17,244 bases of DNA, taken from positions 1 through 17,244 of the forward strand of contig CAYNUO010000064.1 in the NCBI GenBank assembly GCA_964400405.1, read 5' to 3'. How positions within the stretch are numbered: the first letter of the stretch is position 1; each line of letters starts with the position of its first letter. This DNA is from CANKJK01 sp964400405 (lineage in GTDB: Bacteria; Acidobacteriota; Vicinamibacteria; Vicinamibacterales; UBA2999). The translations under genes and the position numbers were made by a program. Below the pieces are notes generated by a model. It searched no databases, was not told the origin of the DNA, and was given only the letters and a program-made list of their open reading frames with translations. Below are positions 6,141-12,803 of the stretch, piece by piece.

Positions 6141-8072
6141 TCAACGGGGTTCCGTCACCGTCACGACTCGATTGGTGCCGGGTCCGACCGTCGCCGTCTG
6201 CGACACGCCGGACGGCCACAGGACTTCGAGGCGCTCGACGCGGTCGGCGTCGCCGAGGCCGAAGTAGAGGGGTGTCGCGCTCTGCGAGAGGTAACCGGAT
6301 TTGCCGTTGTGCAGCTGGGTCATCGTGCGCCCTCCGGCCGTCACGCGGACCGTCGCTCCGAGGCCGGCTCGATTGGACCGCGTACCCACGAGGGCGACCT
6401 TCAGCCAGCGGATCGAGCGGGCTGCCGACAGGTTGCTCACCAGCACCTGGGGCTCGGCGTTGTGCTCGTTGGTCACGATGTCCAGGTCGCCGTCATTGTC
6501 CAGGTCGATCAGGACGGACGACCGGCTTCCGAGAGCGCCCATCACCTGCACCGCGCCGGTCTGGCCGTCGCAGGGGTGGCCGGACACGTTGGGCAGCGTC
6601 CGCCGTTCAGTCGCCTTGCACGCCGGTTCGACATGCCAGGGCACGTGCGTCCGTCCGCCGCGCCGGGGTTCGATGCCCAGCAGAAACTCGGCGGCGAGAA
6701 ACCGCTCGCCCGCGTTGTTCAGCAGCATCGAGTTGATGTGGTAGCGGAACGGGTAACTCATGCTGCCGGTCACGAACAGGTCCGTCCACCCATCCGCATT
6801 CAGGTCGCCGGCCGACGTTCCCCACGGCCAGTAGGTCTCCACGCCCAGCGCATCCGACACCTCCGCGAACCCGCCATCGGCGCGCTGCCGGTAGAGCGCG
6901 TTGCCGAAGATGAAGTCCGCCGTGCGGCCCATGCCGGGCATCTCGGGCATCGTCGGGCCAGGGGACTTCCTCGTCTCGGTGTCCACCCGAGCACTGTCGA
7001 GGTTGAACATGTCCACGTGCATGTCGGTGAGAAACAGGTCGGTGCGGCCGTCGTTGTCGGCGTCGAGCGTGGCGGCACCCATCGCACCCATCGGACCGCG
7101 CGGGAAGTACTGCTTCGTGCGGTCGACGAACGCCTTCCCGGCCTGGTTCTCGTAGTAGTGCTGCGCCCCGGCCATGTTGAGCACGAACAGGTCAGGCCAG
7201 CCGTCCTGGTTGAAGTCCGTCGCCAGGGCATCGCCGGCCCAACCGTGTGCGTGGGGACCGACGGTCCCGGTGACGTCCTCGAAACGTCCCTGCCCCCGGT
7301 TACGGTAGAGGACGGGCTCTTCGAACCGCTCGGGAAACATGTGTCCCCGAAACGCGTCGTCCATCCCGACATAGGCGCCGTCCGGTCCCTTGACGTCCGT
7401 CGTGTACTTGCCGACGTTGCACACGAAGAGATCGACCAGGCCGTCCCGGTCGTAGTCGAGGAACACGGCCCCTGAGGAGTGCTTCGCCAGCCCGACTCCG
7501 GCCTGGGCGGTGATGTCGCGGAACCGGCCCTTGCCGTCGTTGGTGAACAGGACGTTGCCGCCGCGCACCGAGGTCACGAACAGGTCGGCATCGCCGTCGT
7601 TGTCGATGTCGGCAAACGACGCCGTGACCGACACGCGGTCGGCGAGCGCGACACCCGCCCGCGCGGTCATGTCTTCGAAGCGGCCGTTCCCGAGGTTGCG
7701 CCAGAGCTGGTTGCCACCCCGTTGGCTGACGAAGTAGAGGTCCACCAGTCCGTCAGCGTCGACGTCGGCGGCAGCCAGCCCGGTGCCGTGGTCGTAGTGC
7801 CCGGCCTTGAAGGTACGAGCGGCGTCATCGACCACGCGGTTCACGAAACGGATGCCGGTGGAGGGCAGCTGGTCGCTGAGCGTGAAGTCATGAAAGACCG
7901 TGAAGGCGCCGACGGTCTTCAACTGCGACTCCCGACGTGCCGGCAGTGAGCGTGCCCCGGGGTCCGGGTCCGGGAAGGTCACGACCTTCGGCGTCTGCGC
8001 CACGCCCGTTTCGATCGTGGCCGCAACCGCACAGACAGCCGCGACCAGACCGACGCACGTTACCAGCCGCAT
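6141..8072 (-). CDS. Exported FG-GAP/VCBS repeat protein with ASPIC/UnbV domain (CRTAC1-like)
   Basis: The 643-residue product has an N-terminal Sec signal (MRLVTCVGLVAAVCAVAA, then a VAQ cleavage region). At least seven calcium-binding-type repeats of the form D-x-[DN]-x-D-G-x-x-D-[LI] follow: DVDADGLVDL, DIDNDGDADL, DYDRDGLVDL, DFNQDGWPDL, DADNDGRTDL, DLNADGWTDL and DLDNDGDLDI. They imply a beta-propeller. The last ~85 residues carry an ASPIC/UnbV domain (SNRAGLGATVRV, then LYFGLGDAD and VLWPSGV). It should be periplasmic or extracellular; such proteins are common in Acidobacteria and Planctomycetes and mostly uncharacterised. An in-frame start exists at 8120, but ATG 8072 opens the signal peptide and has AGGAG (minus strand, 8080-8084) 7 nt upstream. 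The 86-nt gap to prmC holds a short 5-bp hairpin (8101-8113). Confidence 0.92.
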   Translation of the reverse strand: MRLVTCVGLVAAVCAVAATIETGVAQTPKVVTFPDPDPGARSLPARRESQLKTVGAFTVFHDFTLSDQLPSTGIRFVNRVVDDAARTFKAGHYDHGTGLAAADVDADGLVDLYFVSQRGGNQLWRNLGNGRFEDMTARAGVALADRVSVTASFADIDNDGDADLFVTSVRGGNVLFTNDGKGRFRDITAQAGVGLAKHSSGAVFLDYDRDGLVDLFVCNVGKYTTDVKGPDGAYVGMDDAFRGHMFPERFEEPVLYRNRGQGRFEDVTGTVGPHAHGWAGDALATDFNQDGWPDLFVLNMAGAQHYYENQAGKAFVDRTKQYFPRGPMGAMGAATLDADNDGRTDLFLTDMHVDMFNLDSARVDTETRKSPGPTMPEMPGMGRTADFIFGNALYRQRADGGFAEVSDALGVETYWPWGTSAGDLNADGWTDLFVTGSMSYPFRYHINSMLLNNAGERFLAAEFLLGIEPRRGGRTHVPWHVEPACKATERRTLPNVSGHPCDGQTGAVQVMGALGSRSSVLIDLDNDGDLDIVTNEHNAEPQVLVSNLSAARSIRWLKVALVGTRSNRAGLGATVRVTAGGRTMTQLHNGKSGYLSQSATPLYFGLGDADRVERLEVLWPSGVSQTATVGPGTNRVVTVTEPR

Positions 8073-8158
8073 CACAGGACTCCTGACTGTCGCCGCCGAT
8101 GGGCGCGACGCCCAAATCATGCCACGCGCCGTCCGGCGGCAACCTCGACCGCGTGACG

Positions 8159-9007
8159 CTAGCCGCGGTTGAGGACGACGGTGCGGGCGATGCCTTCGAG
8201 GTCGTCGCGGACGCGCACGACCCGGAACCCGGGCCGCTCGCCGACCAGCCCGCGGATGTCCGCCTCCTGGCCGTAGCCGAACTCCATCACGAGCCAGCCG
8301 CCGGGTGCGAGCGTCCGCGTGGCCGCGTCCAGGACGCCGGCCAGGTCGCGCAGCCCGGTTTCGCCGCCGAACAGCGCCTCGTCCGGTTCATGCCGGACCG
8401 CACGGGAGAGTGCCGGCTCATCGCCGCGCCGCACATACGGCGGGTTGGCGAGGATCAGGTCGAACGGACCATCCAGGCCATCCAGATACGACGTCTCGAT
8501 GAAGCGTACGCGGTCGCCCACGCCGAACTCGGCGGCGTTGCCCCGCGCCACCGCAAGCGCCGCCGCCGATATGTCGGTCGCGATGATGCGGACGTCGGGC
8601 ACGCTGTGTGTCACGGAGACGGAGATGCAGCCGCTGCCCGTGCCGATTTCGGCAATGCGCCAGTCCGGGTGACCGCCAGCCAGCGCGATCGCCTCCTCCA
8701 CGATGAGTTCCGTGCACGGACGCGGAATCAGGACATCGGGCGTGACGGCGAGTTCCAGGCCCCAGAACTCGCGGATGCCGACGATGTAGGCGCTTGGCTC
8801 GTGCGCGGCACGGCGGTCGATCCACGCGCCGAACGCCGGTTCAAGGGCCGCCGGAACCGGGCCGCGGAGTTCGGTCAGCAGCCGGGCGCGGTCCCAGCCG
8901 AGGATGCGGCAGGCAAAGAAGTCCGTGTCGACGGTGGCTTCGTCCGCGCGGATGCCGGCGGCCACCAGCCGCGCACGTGCCGCGGCCAGCGCCTCCTGCA
9001 GCGTCAA
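8159..9007 (-). CDS. prmC: Release factor glutamine methyltransferase PrmC
   Basis: The 282-residue SAM-dependent enzyme N5-methylates the Gln of the GGQ motif in release factors. An N-terminal helical domain (1-85) ends in YIVGIREFWGLEL. Then come the family strand VTPDVLIPRP (88-97), the SAM site EIGTGSGCIS (120-129), the acidic ATDIS (143-147) that should hold ribose, and the catalytic NPPY (188-191) that binds the substrate glutamine. The usual IPRPDTE reads IPRPCTE here, with Cys98 in place of Asp. The start is TTG 9007, overlapping the prfA stop by 4 nt (TTGA), so translation is probably coupled. Its substrate, RF1, is the gene directly upstream, the classical prfA-prmC pair. Confidence 0.95.
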   Translation of the reverse strand: MTLQEALAAARARLVAAGIRADEATVDTDFFACRILGWDRARLLTELRGPVPAALEPAFGAWIDRRAAHEPSAYIVGIREFWGLELAVTPDVLIPRPCTELIVEEAIALAGGHPDWRIAEIGTGSGCISVSVTHSVPDVRIIATDISAAALAVARGNAAEFGVGDRVRFIETSYLDGLDGPFDLILANPPYVRRGDEPALSRAVRHEPDEALFGGETGLRDLAGVLDAATRTLAPGGWLVMEFGYGQEADIRGLVGERPGFRVVRVRDDLEGIARTVVLNRG

Positions 9008-10077
9008 TTGACGTCCGTCGCTTCCTTCAGCTTCTCAGCGGTGTAGAAGGAGACGACCTGGTCGATGAGCTCCGTCAGGTCGCCTTCCATGACGCCCGAG
9101 AGCTGGTGCGTCGTGAAGTTGATGCGGTGGTCGGTGATGCGGCTCTGCGGATAGTTGTAGGTGCGGATCTTCTCGGAACGTTCGCCGGTGCCGACCTGGT
9201 TCTTCCGGTCCTTGGCGATGGCGTCCTGCTGCTTCCGCATCTCCATCTCGTAGAGCCGGGCACGCAGCACCTTCATGGCCTTCGCGCGGTTCTTGATCTG
9301 GGACTTCTCGTCCTGCTGCGAGACGACGACGCCCGTCGGGATGTGCGTGAGGCGCACGGCCGAGTACGTGGTGTTCACGCTCTGCCCGCCGGGGCCGCTC
9401 GAACAGAACGTGTCGACCCGCAGATCCTTCTCGTTGATCTGGATGTCGACGTCTTCCGCTTCCGGGAGCACCGCGACGGTCGCCGTCGACGTGTGGATGC
9501 GGCCTGCGGCTTCCGTGGCCGGCACACGCTGCACGCGATGCACGCCGCTCTCGTACTTCAGCCGGCTGTAGACGCCGCGCCCGGAGATGTTGGCGATGAC
9601 TTCCTTGAGGCCGCCGGACGGGCTGTCGCTGGTCGACATCACCTCGATCTTCCAGCCCTGGTGCTCGCAGTAACGCGAGTACATCCGGAAGACGTCCGCG
9701 GCGAACAGCGCCGCCTCGTCTCCGCCCGTGCCGGCGCGGATTTCGAGGATGACGTTCTTCTCGTCGTTCGGGTCCTTCGGAATCAGCAGGATCTTGAGCT
9801 CCTGCTGGATCGTCTCGCACCGCGCCTCGAGGTCCTTGAGCTCCTCGCGCGCCATGTCGCGCATGTCGGGGTCCGGTCCGTCGGCCAGCTCCCGCGCGCC
9901 CGCGATGTCCTTCTCAATCGACTTGTACTCGCGGTACTTCTGGACGAGCGGCTCCAGATCCGAAAGCGCCTTGGCCGACTTGCGGTACTCGGCGGGGTCG
10001 GACTGCAGCTCGACCGTGCCGAGGCGGGTCGTCAGGTCTTCGTACTGGGTTTCAAGCGTGGCGAGTTTGTCGAACAC
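9004..10077 (-). CDS. prfA: Peptide chain release factor 1
   Basis: The 357-residue class I release factor recognises UAA and UAG and triggers peptide release on the ribosome. The tripeptide anticodon PAT (186-188) in QRVPATEAAGR marks it as RF1 rather than RF2. The catalytic GGQ (230-232) lies in SSGPGGQSVNTT; Gln232 is the residue methylated by PrmC. The conserved EIRAGTGGDEAALF segment is at 112-125. Start GTG 10077 gives the typical MFDKL opening, with GGAGGG just upstream at short spacing. A TAGACT -10-like box (minus strand, 10087-10092) lies about 10 nt before the start, so the leader would be very short. Upstream is the gene-free palindromic stretch rather than the rpmE or hemA neighbours seen elsewhere. 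Confidence 0.97.
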   Translation of the reverse strand: MFDKLATLETQYEDLTTRLGTVELQSDPAEYRKSAKALSDLEPLVQKYREYKSIEKDIAGARELADGPDPDMRDMAREELKDLEARCETIQQELKILLIPKDPNDEKNVILEIRAGTGGDEAALFAADVFRMYSRYCEHQGWKIEVMSTSDSPSGGLKEVIANISGRGVYSRLKYESGVHRVQRVPATEAAGRIHTSTATVAVLPEAEDVDIQINEKDLRVDTFCSSGPGGQSVNTTYSAVRLTHIPTGVVVSQQDEKSQIKNRAKAMKVLRARLYEMEMRKQQDAIAKDRKNQVGTGERSEKIRTYNYPQSRITDHRINFTTHQLSGVMEGDLTELIDQVVSFYTAEKLKEATDVN

Positions 10078-10126
10078 AACCCTCCAAGTCTAGCGCGAGT
10101 GTCCGCGCGAGTCGGCGGGAGGCTGC

Positions 10127-10346
10127 AGCCGCGGCAAGGCGTGTCCGCGCTCGGGGGCGGTTCCGCATGCCGGACAAACGCACCTCCGGCGGACCTGTCG
10201 CATCCGGGTGGGCCCCTGTCGCCGCCCGTTGCCTGACTGACCAACGGGTCCCACCGGCGACATCCCACCCGGCGCCTGCGGTGCATTTGTCGTGAAGACG
10301 GCATGCTCCACAGCCCCGCTTCGCGCGGCCACGCCTTGCCGCGGCT
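10127..10346. repeat. Large nested imperfect palindrome (about 220 bp)
   Basis: Six separate segments pair in nested order around a loop at 10232-10241. From outside in they are: 10127-10143 with 10330-10346 (17 bp, perfect); 10145-10150 with 10323-10328 (6 bp); 10165-10172 with 10299-10306 (8 bp, perfect); 10173-10184 with 10280-10291 (11 of 12); 10204-10212 with 10264-10272 (9 bp, perfect); 10217-10223 with 10256-10262 (7 bp); and 10225-10231 with 10242-10248 (7 bp). G and C runs at 10153-10157 and 10314-10317 can add more. More than 60 pairs would form, either as an RNA hairpin from either strand or as a DNA cruciform. The order of pairs rules out chance similarity. It could be a decayed palindromic mobile element, a dispersed repeat or a structured RNA. 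Confidence 0.8.
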
Positions 10347-10383
10347 TCCGCGGGCCGCCGAAGGCGGCGTGGGTCAGCGCGGC

Positions 10384-10406
10384 GAACCGCCCCCGAGCGC
10401 GGCCAC
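10384..10406. repeat. Displaced inverted copy of a palindrome segment
   Basis: This 23-bp segment is the reverse complement of 10141-10163 at 22 positions, with a perfect 19-bp core. It lies outside the nested palindrome, so the left-arm segment has two right-hand partners: a diverged one at 10314-10328 and this nearly exact one. The word GCGCGGCCAC also occurs directly repeated at 10323-10332 and 10397-10406, suggesting a partial duplication of the right arm. Confidence 0.7.
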
Positions 10407-10443
10407 ACCTCGACGGACCTTTCGCGTGACGGGGGGGAGGGAA

Positions 10444-10689
10444 CTACCCGCCGGAGACGGGCGGGAGGAACGCCACTTCGTCGCCGTCCTGGACCGGCGA
10501 GTGGAGGCGGGCATAGTTCGCGTTGACGGCCACCGACATCGTGCGCTCGTAGTCGCGGGCGGCGGGGAACTCGGCCACGAGCACGTTCCAGACGGAGGAC
10601 ACGGTGGCCGGGGCGGGGACGTCGCGCTCGAACTCGGTCTGGCCGACGAGATCCCGCAGGCGCGCGAAGAGGCGGACCGTTACGCGCAT
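10444..10689 (-). CDS. moaD: Molybdopterin synthase small subunit MoaD
   Basis: The 81-residue ubiquitin-fold protein starts MRVTVRLFARLRD and ends with the required Gly-Gly (PPVSGG). That C-terminus is adenylated and converted to a thiocarboxylate, supplying sulfur for molybdopterin. LHSPVQDGDEVAFLPP is the conserved strand before the tail. A longer frame reaches 10830, but the extra N-terminus is Arg-rich, unlike MoaD and embedded in moaE, so ATG 10689 is chosen. It overlaps the end of moaE by 10 nt, implying co-translation with its partner subunit. The MoeB-type activating enzyme is not in the window. Confidence 0.9.
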   Translation of the reverse strand: MRVTVRLFARLRDLVGQTEFERDVPAPATVSSVWNVLVAEFPAARDYERTMSVAVNANYARLHSPVQDGDEVAFLPPVSGG

Positions 10690-11162
10690 GCGATCTGGTG
10701 CGCTTTCCGGCGGGCGTCCGCGTCCTCGGGGTGCACCGTCGCGCCCTCGAGCCACACGTCGCCGCCGTCGAAGTGCTCGTGCTTCCACACCGGGAGGATC
10801 TGCTTCACGCGCTCGATCGCGTAGCGGCACGCCGCGAAAGCGTCCGCGCGGTGGGCCGATGCCGCGGCGATCGCGATGCTGGCCTCGCCGATCTCGAGGC
10901 GTCCGACGCGGTGATGCATCGCGAGCCGGATGCCGGGCCAGTGCTCGGCCGCTTCGGCACAGATGACCTGCATCACGCCCACCGCCATCGCGTCGTACGC
11001 CTCGTACTCGAGATACCGCACACGACGCCCGACGTTGTGGTCGCGGACGAGGCCGACGAATGTCGCCACGGCGCCGAGCCCCGGGCCGTCGGCTGAGACG
11101 GCGGCCGCCAGCGCGGTCGTGTCGAGCACGTCTCTCGTGATGGCCACCAGCGGGACAGGCAT
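10680..11162 (-). CDS. moaE: Molybdopterin synthase catalytic subunit MoaE
   Basis: The 160-residue protein forms the MoaD2-MoaE2 enzyme that turns cyclic pyranopterin monophosphate into molybdopterin. Typical segments are GAVATFVGLVRDHN (30-43), YLEYEAYDAMA (50-60), the HHRVGRLEIGE strand (83-93), SAHRADAFAACRY, and RVKQILPVWKHE (118-129). Lys120 and Lys127 match the active-site lysines of E. coli MoaE (119 and 126). Start ATG 11162 lies 47 nt after the thiD stop. A TATACT box (minus strand, 11174-11179) leaves a predicted leader of only about 5 nt and no SD, so the pair may have its own nearly leaderless transcript. No moco-type riboswitch fits in this gap. Confidence 0.94.
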   Translation of the reverse strand: MPVPLVAITRDVLDTTALAAAVSADGPGLGAVATFVGLVRDHNVGRRVRYLEYEAYDAMAVGVMQVICAEAAEHWPGIRLAMHHRVGRLEIGEASIAIAAASAHRADAFAACRYAIERVKQILPVWKHEHFDGGDVWLEGATVHPEDADARRKAHQIACA

Positions 11163-11173
11163 ACGTTACGGCG

Positions 11174-11179
11174 AGTATA
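11174..11179 (-). promoter_or_regulatory. -10 box before moaE
   Basis: On the minus strand the bases read TATACT, identical to the -10 boxes proposed for nhaA and fumarase. Transcription would start near 11167, about 5 nt before the moaE ATG. No good -35 hexamer is seen at the right distance (GCCGCT), so confidence is limited. Confidence 0.4.
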
Positions 11180-11209
11180 GCGGCGCGTCGGGCGGCAGCG
11201 GCCCGCGCG

Positions 11210-12058
11210 TCAGGCGCCGCTGACGGAGCGGGTCGTGGCGCGGATGTCTTCGGCCGGCTCGGTGGGGTCGTCCGGCAGGTGATTCATCGGCCCGTGCGGA
11301 CCGGAGCCCAGGTCGAAGCCGTTCCGGATCGCATCGCCGACGTAGGCCTGGGCGAGCGGGATGGCGTCGTCGAGCGGGCGTCCGTGCGCGAGGTGGGCCG
11401 TGAGCGCTGCCGAGAAGGCGCACCCGGTGCCGTGTGTGGCGCGACCGGGCACGCGGGCGGTTCTGAACTCGGCGACCCCGTCACGCGTGACGAGGACATC
11501 GATGATGTCCCCGCCCGGGCCGTGGCCGCCCGTCACGAGCACCGCGCCCGCCCCGAGGTCCAGCAGCGCGCGCGCAGCGAGGCACGCGTCTCCCGTACTC
11601 GCGATGCGCACGCCGGTCAGCGCCTCCGCCTCGGCCCAGTTGGGTGTGACCAGCGCCGCCAGCGGCAGCAGCCTCGCGCGGAGGACGTCCACGCCGGCCG
11701 CGTCGAGCAGATCCGCGCCGCTGGACGACCGCACGATCGGATCCACCACGACGCGCGGCAGCGCGAACCGCGTCAGGCTGTCGACGACGGCTTCGACCAC
11801 GCCGGCCGTCCCGAGCATGCCGGTCTTCACCGCGGCCACCGGAAAGTCCTCCGCGACGGCAGCGATCTGCGCCGCGACCATCGAGGGGTCGACCGGCTGC
11901 GTCCGCTGCACGCCCTGCGTGTTCTGCGCGGTCAATGCCGCGATGGCCGACGTGCCGTACACGCCGTGGGCCGCAAACGTCTTCAGGTCTGCCTGCACGC
12001 CGGCGCCGGCGCTCGAATCCGAGCCCGCGATCGTCAGCGCGACGGGAGGTGCCGTCAT
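11210..12058 (-). CDS. thiD: Hydroxymethylpyrimidine/phosphomethylpyrimidine kinase
   Basis: The 282-residue ribokinase-fold enzyme phosphorylates HMP and HMP-phosphate to the diphosphate used in thiamin synthesis. The N-terminal signature reads TIAGSDSSAGAG then VQADLKTF (9-28), followed by YGTSAIAALTAQNTQGV (34-50). Then come VVVDPIVRSSSG (103-114), TPNWAEAEALTG (138-149) and the anion-hole motif HGTGCAFSAAL (209-219), whose Cys213 lies in the phosphate-binding loop. Start ATG 12058 overlaps the stop of the upstream methyltransferase (ATGA), so the two are translationally coupled. No other thiamin gene is nearby and no TPP riboswitch is recognisable upstream. The last ~25 residues (Asp/Pro/Glu-rich) are not part of the conserved fold. 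Confidence 0.95.
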   Translation of the reverse strand: MTAPPVALTIAGSDSSAGAGVQADLKTFAAHGVYGTSAIAALTAQNTQGVQRTQPVDPSMVAAQIAAVAEDFPVAAVKTGMLGTAGVVEAVVDSLTRFALPRVVVDPIVRSSSGADLLDAAGVDVLRARLLPLAALVTPNWAEAEALTGVRIASTGDACLAARALLDLGAGAVLVTGGHGPGGDIIDVLVTRDGVAEFRTARVPGRATHGTGCAFSAALTAHLAHGRPLDDAIPLAQAYVGDAIRNGFDLGSGPHGPMNHLPDDPTEPAEDIRATTRSVSGA

Positions 12059-12780
12059 CGCGCCTCCACGGGTGGACGCGTCGCGATGACCAGATATTGA
12101 TACGACAGGAACTGTGCGGCGGGGACGAGCGTGAGCCCCGCGGCGGTGACGTCCTTTTCGACCACCGCCTGCGCCACGCGCTGGCCTTCGCCGAGGTGCG
12201 CCACGGGGCCGGGGCCGCCGTTGCCCGGCTTGTAGTTGACGATGCCGATCCGGCCGGTGGGTTTGAGCGAGCGGCCGAGGCTGCGCAGAAACGCCACACG
12301 GTCCTCGATCTCGGGATACACGTCGACGATGAGGATCGCGTCCAGCGCGTTGGCCGGCAGGTTCGGGTTGTCATCCATCCCGAGCCGCGTCTGCACGTTG
12401 CGCAGGTTCTCCTTCCCGGCGCGTCGGCGGATCGCGTCCAGCACCGGACGCTGGACATCCTGCGCGTAGACGAGCCCGGCCGGCCCGACGCGCTTCCCGA
12501 GCCGGACGGTGAACCAGCCCGCGCCGGCGCCGATGTCGGCGACGACCGAGCCGGCCGTCACGCCGAGCGCGTCCATGATCTGATCCGGCTGCTGCCACAC
12601 GTCCCGGTCCGGCGGTTCAAGCAGGCCGAGGTCGATCGGCGGGAAGAGCTTCGCCCGGCCGGATTCGACCGGTCGCTCGGCCGGGCGTTCGGACGGGCGC
12701 TGTGCGGCCGAGAGCGACAGCGTCAGCGTCGCGCCGACGAGCGCGGCAACGACGCAGCGGACGGGGTGAGAGCGGCCCAC
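12055..12780 (-). CDS. Exported SAM-dependent methyltransferase-like protein
   Basis: A signal-peptide-like N-terminus (HPVRCVVAALVGATLTLSLSAAQ) is followed by a Pro/Arg/Glu linker and a Rossmann class I methyltransferase domain. Motif I reads VVADIGAGAGWFTVRLG, the acidic strand after it is YAQDV, and the post-I region includes LDAILIVDVYPEI. The segment LLEPPDRDVWQQPDQIMDAL is typical of a methyltransferase group often exported in Acidobacteria, whose substrate is unknown. SAM is not expected outside the cytoplasm, so the exported form needs explaining; it may bind another ligand. Start GTG 12780 is preferred: a TTG at 12786 in the same frame touches the TATAGT -10 box, whereas 12780 coincides with the predicted transcription start (leaderless). 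It overlaps thiD by 4 nt. The fold is firm, the activity unknown. Confidence 0.82.
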   Translation of the reverse strand: MGRSHPVRCVVAALVGATLTLSLSAAQRPSERPAERPVESGRAKLFPPIDLGLLEPPDRDVWQQPDQIMDALGVTAGSVVADIGAGAGWFTVRLGKRVGPAGLVYAQDVQRPVLDAIRRRAGKENLRNVQTRLGMDDNPNLPANALDAILIVDVYPEIEDRVAFLRSLGRSLKPTGRIGIVNYKPGNGGPGPVAHLGEGQRVAQAVVEKDVTAAGLTLVPAAQFLSYQYLVIATRPPVEAR

Positions 12781-12786
12781 GGCCAA

Positions 12787-12794
12787 ACTATACT
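12787..12794. promoter_or_regulatory. Shared divergent -10 box between fumarase and the methyltransferase
   Basis: The plus strand reads TATACT at 12789-12794 and the minus strand reads TATAGT at 12792-12787. Each matches TATAAT at five of six bases and they share the central TATA. For fumarase, GTGAGA at 12766-12771 matches TTGACA at four of six with a 17-bp spacer, and the start would be near 12801, three bases before ATG 12804. For the methyltransferase the start falls near GTG 12780; its -35 is weak. Neither start has an SD, consistent with leaderless messages. Confidence 0.5.
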
Positions 12795-12803
12795 GACGTT
12801 CCT

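Larger units (their letters stand above)
10078..10443. other. Gene-free stretch between moaD and prfA
   Basis: No credible protein is encoded here. Open frames exist on both strands, but they have no recognisable domain, no SD-supported start and compositions expected from GC-rich palindromic DNA. The stretch holds a TAGACT -10-like box before prfA (10087-10092), the large nested palindrome (10127-10346), a displaced inverted copy of one segment (10384-10406) and a G-run at 10430-10438 just past the moaD stop. Confidence 0.7.

Noticed and set aside
4309..6267. Long plus-strand open frame (652 codons) opposite ppc
   Set aside because: It is the antisense shadow of phosphoenolpyruvate carboxylase, whose complete motif set is on the minus strand. 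The plus frame is rich in Arg, Gly and His with no domain.
8101..8113. GGGCG-CGA-CGCCC hairpin between prmC and the ASPIC/UnbV gene as a terminator
   Set aside because: The stem is only 5 bp, lies about 45 nt after the prmC stop and has no T-run on the minus strand.
10032..10408. Open frames in the moaD-prfA gap
   Set aside because: They follow the palindromic DNA, lack SD sites and known domains, and overlap each other on both strands; structure explains the region better than coding.
10444..10830. 128-codon version of moaD
   Set aside because: The extra 47 residues are Arg-rich, unlike any MoaD, and fall inside moaE; the 81-residue form has normal length and ends.
11163..11209. Moco riboswitch upstream of moaE, or TPP riboswitch upstream of thiD
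   Set aside because: The gap before moaE is only 47 nt, too short for a Moco aptamer, and thiD overlaps the preceding gene with no TPP core (CUGAGA-type) seen upstream.
12702..12803. Upstream extension of the fumarase frame
   Set aside because: The added residues are Arg-rich, lie over the divergent promoter and are absent from the family; ATG 12804 gives the expected N-terminus.
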